Shown here piece by piece: positions 57,656-64,000 of a DNA stretch of 64,000 bases; positions within the stretch are counted from its first letter, which is position 1, and each line of letters begins with the position of its first letter. The DNA is from Isoetes taiwanensis (Eukaryota > Streptophyta > Lycopodiopsida > Isoetales > Isoetaceae). A program made the position numbers and the translations under genes. A model generated the notes under the pieces. That model was not told the DNA's origin, searched no databases, and was given only the letters and a program-made list of their open reading frames with translations. The stretch covers positions 22,099,726 to 22,163,725 of the forward strand of contig JAJEKV010000002.1 of NCBI GenBank assembly GCA_021234155.1. Reading direction: 5' to 3'.

Positions 57656-58727
57656 ATGGCGATGGCTATGGCGAGCTCATCAACGTACCCGGTTGCACAT
57701 TGTCCATCCTCTTCCTTATCCAAGCAGCAGCTCCTTACCAAACTTCAATCTACTCGAGGTCAGACGAGCTCCTTTTCCTTTGCTTCACCACTGTAATAAG
57801 AATATGTATCTTTATCTCATTTTTTCCCATTAATATGTTCTTTATCTATTTTCTAATGCCACATGATCTGCTTCGATTACACCAATAATCTTGAGTAATG
57901 TAGGTTATGTTTTCCTCCGTGCACTGTTAGATTTATCATTGCCTAAATCTTAAGCAAAACCTTTTAACAGAATGCAATTGCCAAAGAAAACCTACTTCTG
58001 ACTACTCAGACCGGAAATTGATCAATTGTTCAAATGGTTGTTTGGTTGTCTAGCTCAATAGACTAATTATAAGCTTTCTGTGATCATTGCTGATGATAAT
58101 GCAGCTTTCCACTGGGAACCTATTTCAACAACTGTTAAGTTCCCTGTAGTCCATGACTTCTCACACGAGCAGAGACTACATCAAAAGCATAACATTGAAA
58201 GTACTAATGTATTTGCAGCCAGTAATGCCCAATAAAAACCTAATGTAGGGCTATGCAATTGTAGGATAGTAGATATCTGTAACTTTCAAGTTCCATGTGT
58301 TGTCACTTGATGATTTCTATATTCTTCTTCTTCTATATGCTTCTATGTTTTTCTCTGCGTAAGGATCTAAAAGCTACTATTATCAGGCTGCAGATTCGAT
58401 ACAAGGACCAGCGCCCTTTCGAGAAATGTGGAACTTAAATTTGGCACATCAGTCGCTTTGTTCAATTCAATGGAGGAGAAGTCTTCCATGAGAAGTATTC
58501 TGGTTGCTGCAGGTGATGATGTGATGGGAGAAAATGCCTCTCCAGAAGGACCATCAGTGAATGAATCCCCAGAGTCTGGAATATTGTCATTGAGATCAGA
58601 ATCAGAAATTTTAAAAAGAAAGAAAAAGAGAGAAGAACTTCGCAGGAAAAGACTTGTTCGGAAGAGGCATCTACGGAAAAAAGGCCGATGGCCGCCTTCA
58701 AAGGTTGCCAAGAACAAAAACATCTGA
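57656..58727 (+). CDS. PSRP5: Plastid-specific 50S ribosomal protein 5 (PSRP5/cL37), two exons
   Basis: Exon 1 (57656-57792) encodes MAMAMASSSTYPVAHCPSSS and a Ser/Gln/Thr-rich stretch typical of a chloroplast transit peptide. Exon 2 (58394-58727) joins in phase across a 601-bp intron (donor CACCACT/GTAATA, acceptor GGCTGCAG). Total 156 residues. The C-terminus is very basic and distinctive: KRKKKREELRRKRLVRKRHL followed by RKKGRWPPSKVAKNKNI. An Arg/Lys-rich stretch ending KKGRWPPSK is characteristic of the plastid-specific large-subunit protein PSRP5 as I recall it. The length also fits. The family call rests mainly on this tail. Confidence 0.65.
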
Positions 58728-59944
58728 AGTTGTCCTGATTGTACTACATTGTTGTGAGACGAGTTCCTTCTTTAGAACATGGAAATGAAAAGACAGCCAT
58801 ACGTGGTGTTTTAGGTGATGCTTGCAAGGCAAATTCACTAAGAAAAATATTTCATTGCTAAGATGAGGTTGGGCAAAAGGCATGATGATATTGCACACAA
58901 TGAGAGGCAAATGATGCCAAAATTATTTCAGGTGTGCAAGTTATATGTTGATGTTTGTGTTTGATGATTGGCTAGATAACAGCACATTCCTTTTTCCAAT
59001 CAGGAGGAAAATGGTAAAACATATTTTATTATTAAGCTAGACTAGATAGACATCTCATCATGCATATGTAATAAACACAAGGGATGAAAACATAGAGTGC
59101 AGTTGCAGTGAGAATTAAGACATAAATGGCAGTATTACTATTTATGATATTCTAGCATGGTCAATATATGCAGAAATAGTTGTTTTGAAGCAAGAACATA
59201 GACGTAATACAGAATTCAAGTATAAACTCTTGGAGCAAACCAATGTTAAAAGGATGGTAGGTTCCAAACTTAAACTGGCTTAATTTTAGGATATTCTGTG
59301 AGACCTGTGTTACAAATTAAAATTTGTGCGAGGCATCCTTAAACAAAATGATTATGGCATATCTTAGCAACAATGCTAAACCAGTTCGACATCTATATCA
59401 TAATGATCTGAAGGCCTCACATTGATGGCAAAATTGTACAAAACTAAATAATGGAGACTATGCCAGCGCGACAAAAATAGACATATAGAGGTTTAGCCAG
59501 GGAACGTAAAAATTGAAAAATTTATTTTTATCTACTTGCCTAACAGGTCGATCCACCTCAGGTAGCTATTCCTTATGATTAATAGAGATCAATTCTTTAA
59601 ATTTACTGCAAATACTAGGAACGGAATGATTTAAAACGTCCTATAAAAACTGAGGATGCAGAGCATTTATTTTCATCGAGAAGCTAGCTCAGAGCTTCTT
59701 TATTTCAATATAAACTGCACTTTCTTCCACATGGTGGAACAAGAACTGCAGGACTAAATGGTTATTAGCTCCTACTGACCATAGACGTAACAGAGCTTCC
59801 TACAGATCATAGTGGTGAGGTAACCCCTCATATGTTGTAATACAAATCTCTGTACTCAATGTTAGCAAAAACAGTACCAGGTCAGCTGAATACCAACATA
59901 GATTTGATGCTTAACCAGTGACCTCATCACTTTCTGTGATACCC
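58728..59944. other. Intergenic between PSRP5 and MYND gene
   Basis: 3' regions of two convergent genes. No further gene supported. Confidence 0.5.
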
Positions 59945-62345
59945 TCACAAATTAACACCGAAAATGAATCCATTGTTAAACCATGGCACATTTGTTGATG
60001 GCATTTGATTACGAACAGGTGAACGGAAAGGATTTGCAGTCAATGGATAGCCAATATGCAGTCCAGCTGCCCGAAGAACTTGTTTTGCATTTAAGCAACA
60101 AGGCTCTGCATAATCTGTAAAGAATGCAGGAACTGCTTGTGCTCTTATGATTTCTAATGCACCGACCCATAAGTTATCATTTTCCAATCCTGAATTCATG
60201 GCCACCACCAAATGCGGCAATGGCAAATCATTAACCACCTCTTGATAGAGCCCTTGTACAGAAGTCACTCTTACTCTGCGATTCAGAACAGTCGTTATAC
60301 CTGATAATGAAGGAGGAACTTCTGGACCAACCATCATAATGTGCAAACTACCCAATTCTCCCAAGAGATAAGCAATCTCTGTGAAAGCTGGCATCCAATC
60401 AAGTTCCCCTTCAGGACCTAGATAGTGCACAATCACCTCTCTGTTCTTTGCAAGCAGGTTTTTGGTTGAGATATTCAAGGATGTCATAATGTGATATAAA
60501 GAGAGTGGAAATGAAAGTATAGCAGCCACTGGACTGTCTGGAGGCAGTCCTCTCAAATTATAATATTCTACCCAACTTGACAAAACAACCATGCTCAAAA
60601 CTTCTTCCCCATTAACATAGTCAACAAGAGGGGCATCAAATGGATATTTACCATGTTCCACACCCCATGCTCCTGCAAGGCTACCTCCTTCTGGAGGAGG
60701 TAGCAGACCAAATGGGCATTGTTTAAAGCAACCACAAATTCTCCTCCACATGCCCTTTCCATGGAGTCCCATTGATTCCAGCCATTTACAAGCATGCTCT
60801 ACTAGACAAGGGAAGAGAAAGCCCTTTATTTCAAGTTCTTCTTCCCGTTCCATCATAGCCTTGTAGAGCTCACAGCTTCCCTTGTGAGCCTCCTTCCAGT
60901 GCTTCTTTTGACAATTATGGCTGCAGTATATCACTGCTTTGCATCGGCTACAACGTGGAGCTTTGTCAACTGGAACTTCTGTTTCACATACTACACATTG
61001 CCTTGGACTAGTCCATTGCAGTAAATCTTCCTGAAAATCAAGATGTTCTGCCAGGGTAGGGACTACATTACCAGGCTCTTCATGCTCATGCCGAGGCGGA
61101 TACATAACTTTTACAGCTGTAACTTCCCATTCTCTGGGATCTTCAGCTGGCCATTGAATATCAACAGTATGAGTAAAATCATCAAAACCAACTCCACCAG
61201 GCTTTTGAATCTGCTGCAAAACAGGAAGAACCTGACTTAGAGCCCTAAGACTTGCATATAGCCATCGTAGTTCCTCTATAGTAGGATTGTGAAATGAAGG
61301 AAACCCACTGCCTGCTGGATATACTATGTCTATAACAGGATAAGCATTTTTCTCTGCAACATCAAGTCCCAAAGTTTTAACCATTTTCTTATTTCTTGCT
61401 GAAAGTTCATCTTCTGGGCCAAAAGTAATTCTGAGAAAACCATCTTCTGGAACAGATCTCATGGTTGTCAGTCTCCTGGAGCCATTAATTCTCACTGCAT
61501 CTCCCTGAGACCTAAGAAAATTGAGACCAAGATCTCCCGTTCCTCCACCTCCAACAAACTGGACACATGTGAATGGTTGTCTTGAACTGGACCATTCTGC
61601 ATCCTTGCCTACCTTTATGCCAAGTATATGCTGAGGCTTAAGTTTTTTCCAAGGATTAGACCTGTAGAGGGACGCCAGTGCTCTGAAAACTGCCTTGAGG
61701 AAAGCCGTGCTTAGCCCTTCTATCTTCAAAAGGGAGGAGGTACCACAACCTGGACCTAAGCCTGGTCCAACACCAAACTGCTGTTGAAATTGACCAAACA
61801 ATTCTTTCAAATGGAAGTCCATTCTTCCAAGTACAACAGATTTTCTTCCAACTCTCAAATGTATGCTTGGTTGGAATTTATGGTCACTTATCTCAAGGTA
61901 ACATTGCAATTCCGAACAGATGTCTTTGTCAAAAATCTCAATAAAAGGGTATGTTTTGGAAAGGAACAATGTAACCAATTTTATGAAAGAACTTCAAAGA
62001 TCATGAACCAATCTTCCTAATTTATGATTTATAAAAGACTTCTCTGCCCAGCACTTAAGTGAAAAACAATCAAAACAATGTTACCATGTATTATTCGAAA
62101 CAAGAACGGACCTCTTTACTGCAGGGATAGAAGACAGCCACAGAAGATTTGTTCTCCAAAACGATGGAGCAGTAACCAAGTACACAGATATGCATATCAA
62201 AATGCAGATCCAAAAATGGGGAGGAGAATGAAATGAGCCATACAGACATTTGAATGCCGCTTGTTACGCCGGATCCAGGGCCAGCAATGGCCAGCTGTTG
62301 GACTGGGCAAATCTGCCAAGAATACACTGAGAAGAAGGTTGCCAT
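59945..62345 (-). CDS. MYND zinc-finger protein with MSS51-like C-terminal domain
   Basis: The main exon runs from about 61998 to 59945 (about 680 residues). A MYND finger sits near residues 330-370: CVVC, then CSRCKAVIYCSHNCQKKHW and H-x3-C, with all zinc ligands present. The C-terminal ~270 residues (VIVHYLGPEGELDWMPAFTE, LGELGSLHIMMVGPEVP, PHLVVAMNSGLENDN, PAFFTDYAEPCCLNAKQVLR) resemble the domain that follows the finger in MSS51/ZMYND15-type proteins. No SET domain. The main frame opens without an ATG after an acceptor-like TTTGAAG near 62000. A first exon from ATG 62345 (MATFFSVYSWQICPVQQLAI) is likely, but the junction was not resolved. The molecular role in plants is not known to me. 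Confidence 0.82.
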
Positions 62346-62461
62346 TCCGGGCAGGAAAGGACAGCATGTCCAAATGTTACACAGGTGGAATTTCGTTCAA
62401 TTCACATTCAGTTATCAACAATTAATCGAGTTTAACGATAAGGGTGTTTTTCGTATTTGGT

Positions 62462-62515
62462 AACGTGCCACCAAAAGGTGGTTTCCAGGTGGAAACCACC
62501 GATTGGTGGCACGTT
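62462..62515. repeat. Near-perfect 54-bp palindrome in divergent promoter
   Basis: The left arm AACGTGCCACCAA-AA-GGTGGTTTCCA pairs with the right arm TGGAAACCACC-GA-TTGGTGGCACGTT around a 2-base centre. Only the two AA/GA positions include a mismatch. It lies between the MYND gene (minus) and the recombinase-like gene (plus), each within a few hundred bases. Confidence 0.9.
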
Positions 62516-62957
62516 GCAAAACGTAAGCCATGCGTGCCCTATGATTTCCGGACACGTGGCAAAGTTTTCCACATCAGCATTTATATTTTCGAAGGTTCTT
62601 GAGTTTTCTGAGAAACACAGAGTAGCAGAGCAGCAGAGAGTTTTTTGCGGACGTTCCCGGAGGGCGCTCGTCGGCGCTTCAAGCCGATTGAGGCCGCCGA
62701 GGTCGTATTTGCCTGGATTACATTCTTTTCTTTAGTTTTTTTGGCATTTTTTATGTGCTAATGTCTTTCTTTTGTATTTGTAGGTGAATCTTCGTTTAGA
62801 GCAAGTCGGTGCGGTGTTTTGGCATACTAACCTGTTAAATCTCATTGTTCTCGAAGTTTCTTGTAAGAACTTTGTTGATTTTTTTTTGTTTCTTCAATCT
62901 TTTGTTAATTTCTGTATAATGTAACTAATCTTGGCGATTTTTTGCTTGCAGAGGAGT

Positions 62958-63011
62958 TCTAATCTCGGGTAATCTCGGCTAGTCTCGGTAATCTCGGCTA
63001 ATCTCGGTAAC
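62958..63011. repeat. Short TAATCTCGG tandem repeat
   Basis: About six units of TAATCTCGG/CTAGTCTCGG/TAATCTCGGC in the 5' leader of the downstream gene. Confidence 0.8.
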
Positions 63012-63137
63012 TTGCGGGTTCCAGGCGACTTCTTATACATTTTTGAGGTAATATCCTCTGATTTTTTGTTAAGTGTAATTCTTTCTCATGTTTCTGTACT
63101 CACATTTGTTTTCCTTGTGCTGCATGCAGGTTTCAAG

Positions 63138-64000
63138 ATGTCTATTGTTGCTGAAAGGTTTATTAATGTTCTACTTAGGTTGAGTTTAGTTTCTGGACAT
63201 GCAGTTTCTAACTGCTCTGCTAGTATCAGTCCTTCGTTTACACTCCTAAATGAAGAAGACTGTGAGCTTGTTGGATGCACGGATCCTGCTGCAGTCGAGT
63301 TGATGTTACAAGATCTTGGAAATGAGCCATGGTTTAAGGAGGGGACAGTGTACACTGATGATCTTAAGGCACCAAATGATGAAGAGTTTAAGGAGTTTTT
63401 GAAGCTTGATGAGAAGGCTGTCTCTGAAATCGAAAAGGGGGGCGAAGACAAGTCCAAGAAACTTACCAACTGGGCTAGACGTAAGTTTGATGGATGGAGA
63501 AGGTTTGAGAAACTTGATACAAGTCTTCCACTTGAAGATCTCAACATGCTCGAGTTGAATAAGATGCTTGTTAAATTTCTTTTACAAACTAGAAAGAAAG
63601 ATGGTACTCTATACCCTGCCTCCAGGTAAATTCTTTTATTCTTCATGTTTTGATTTCGTTTATTTCTATTTCTTGATTGTTTCTAATTTATTGTTTTCTG
63701 TTGTAGTCTGCATTGCTTACTGAAGTCAATAGGAAGGATTATCAGGAAAAAGCAAGAAGCAAGAATTAATGCTACTGGAGAAAGGGAGGCAAGATTTAAC
63801 ATTCTGAAAGATGATTTGTTTGGTACTACTAGATTGGCATTTGTTCACATGGCATCAAAAGCTAGAGCTTTAGGTATCGGTGTAAAGAAAAAGAAAGCAC
63901 AGCCAATTTCTTATAGCACAGAGCAGGATTTATTAGCTGATATAGATTATCAGATCACACATCCAAAAGGGATTCTGAAGCGACTGTGCTTTTATTTGGT
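63138..64000 (+). CDS. Crypton-derived/DUF3504 (KIAA1958-type) recombinase-like protein, 5' part
   Basis: Coding exon 1 begins after the acceptor TGCATGCAG with ATG at 63138 and ends at 63625 (CCAG/GTAAAT). Exon 2 starts at 63707 and runs off the window, joining in phase (AG+T). The readable protein has an acidic N-terminal part (LMLQDLGNEPWFKEGTVYTD). Then comes KLTNWARRKFDGWRRF, LNMLELNKMLVKFLLQTRKK, DGTLYPASSLHCLLKSIGRI, and KDDLFGTTRLAFVHMASKAR with GIGVKKKKAQPIS. This series (xxWAxxxFxxW, Lxxx-L-x-F-x-E/T-R-K-x-DG-x-YP, then a short DxxF helix and the linker before the catalytic half) matches the N-terminal core-binding part of Crypton-type tyrosine recombinases as found in KIAA1958, QRICH1 and ZMYM proteins. 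The catalytic R-H-R-Y half would lie beyond 64000. Upstream sequence (62600-63130) looks like an intron-containing 5' leader. Confidence 0.7.

Noticed and set aside
59945-61978. SET-domain (SMYD) methyltransferase
   Set aside because: The MYND finger is present, but no SET motifs (such as NHSC or the Y-x-x-x-x motif) flank it; the C-terminal part resembles MSS51-type proteins instead.
63086-63646. 186-residue minus-strand frame
   Set aside because: It is the antisense shadow of the first coding exon of the recombinase-like gene.

Overview
The window is nuclear DNA of a land plant. Genes are split by short GT-AG introns. There are plant-only families: a PLS-class pentatricopeptide repeat (PPR) protein, a plastid DEG5 protease, a plastid-specific ribosomal protein and a plant-type CENP-C. 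Much of the space between genes is decayed retroelements. Abundant PPR-E sequences, low-copy housekeeping genes in long AT-rich intergenic DNA and LINEs with microsatellite tails suggest a fern or other seedless plant, but the sequence alone does not prove the lineage.

Layout. 1-4.2 kb: two oppositely oriented Ty1/copia pieces, a candidate LTR, a MULE transposase tail, a repeat with tRNA-like pol III boxes and a LINE-tailed repeat. 5.6-7.6 kb: a PPR-E pseudogene split by a 5'-truncated LINE. 11.3-12.7 kb: a GC-rich truncated LINE. 13.6-16.2 kb: CENP-C (+). 16.4-17.1 kb: a MULE-like non-autonomous element. 19.0-19.8 kb: a second copy of the LINE-tailed repeat. 26.9-31.2 kb: MRD1/RBM19 (-), 15 coding exons whose phases all close to 894 codons. 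32.2-34.6 and 37.2-38.0 kb: Ty3/gypsy gag-protease (-) and RT-RNase H (+) remnants. 40.2-40.9 kb: another truncated LINE. 41.1-42.7 kb: DEG5 (+), eight exons. 43.6-45.4 kb: single-exon PLS PPR gene (+). 46.9-50.9 kb: near full-length LINE (-). 53.0-53.6 kb: hAT/BED zinc-finger fragment (-). 54.1-55.2 kb: direct repeats around a perfect palindrome. 56.1-56.6 kb: second copy of the tRNA-box repeat. 57.7-58.7 kb: plastid ribosomal protein PSRP5 (+). 59.9-62.3 kb: MYND zinc-finger/MSS51-like protein (-). 63.1 kb to the end: 5' part of a spliced gene resembling Crypton-derived (DUF3504/KIAA1958-type) tyrosine recombinases (+).

The host genes are unrelated housekeeping functions: kinetochore (CENP-C), rRNA processing (MRD1), thylakoid-lumen proteolysis (DEG5), organelle RNA metabolism (PPR), plastid translation (PSRP5). 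They form no operon-like unit. The most unusual items are the Crypton-like gene at the right edge, a LINE whose ORF1 and ORF2 lie in one frame separated by a single UAG, a LINE family with a shared 3' hairpin but different microsatellite tails, several foldback elements, and a telo-box/site II/ACGT promoter at MRD1.
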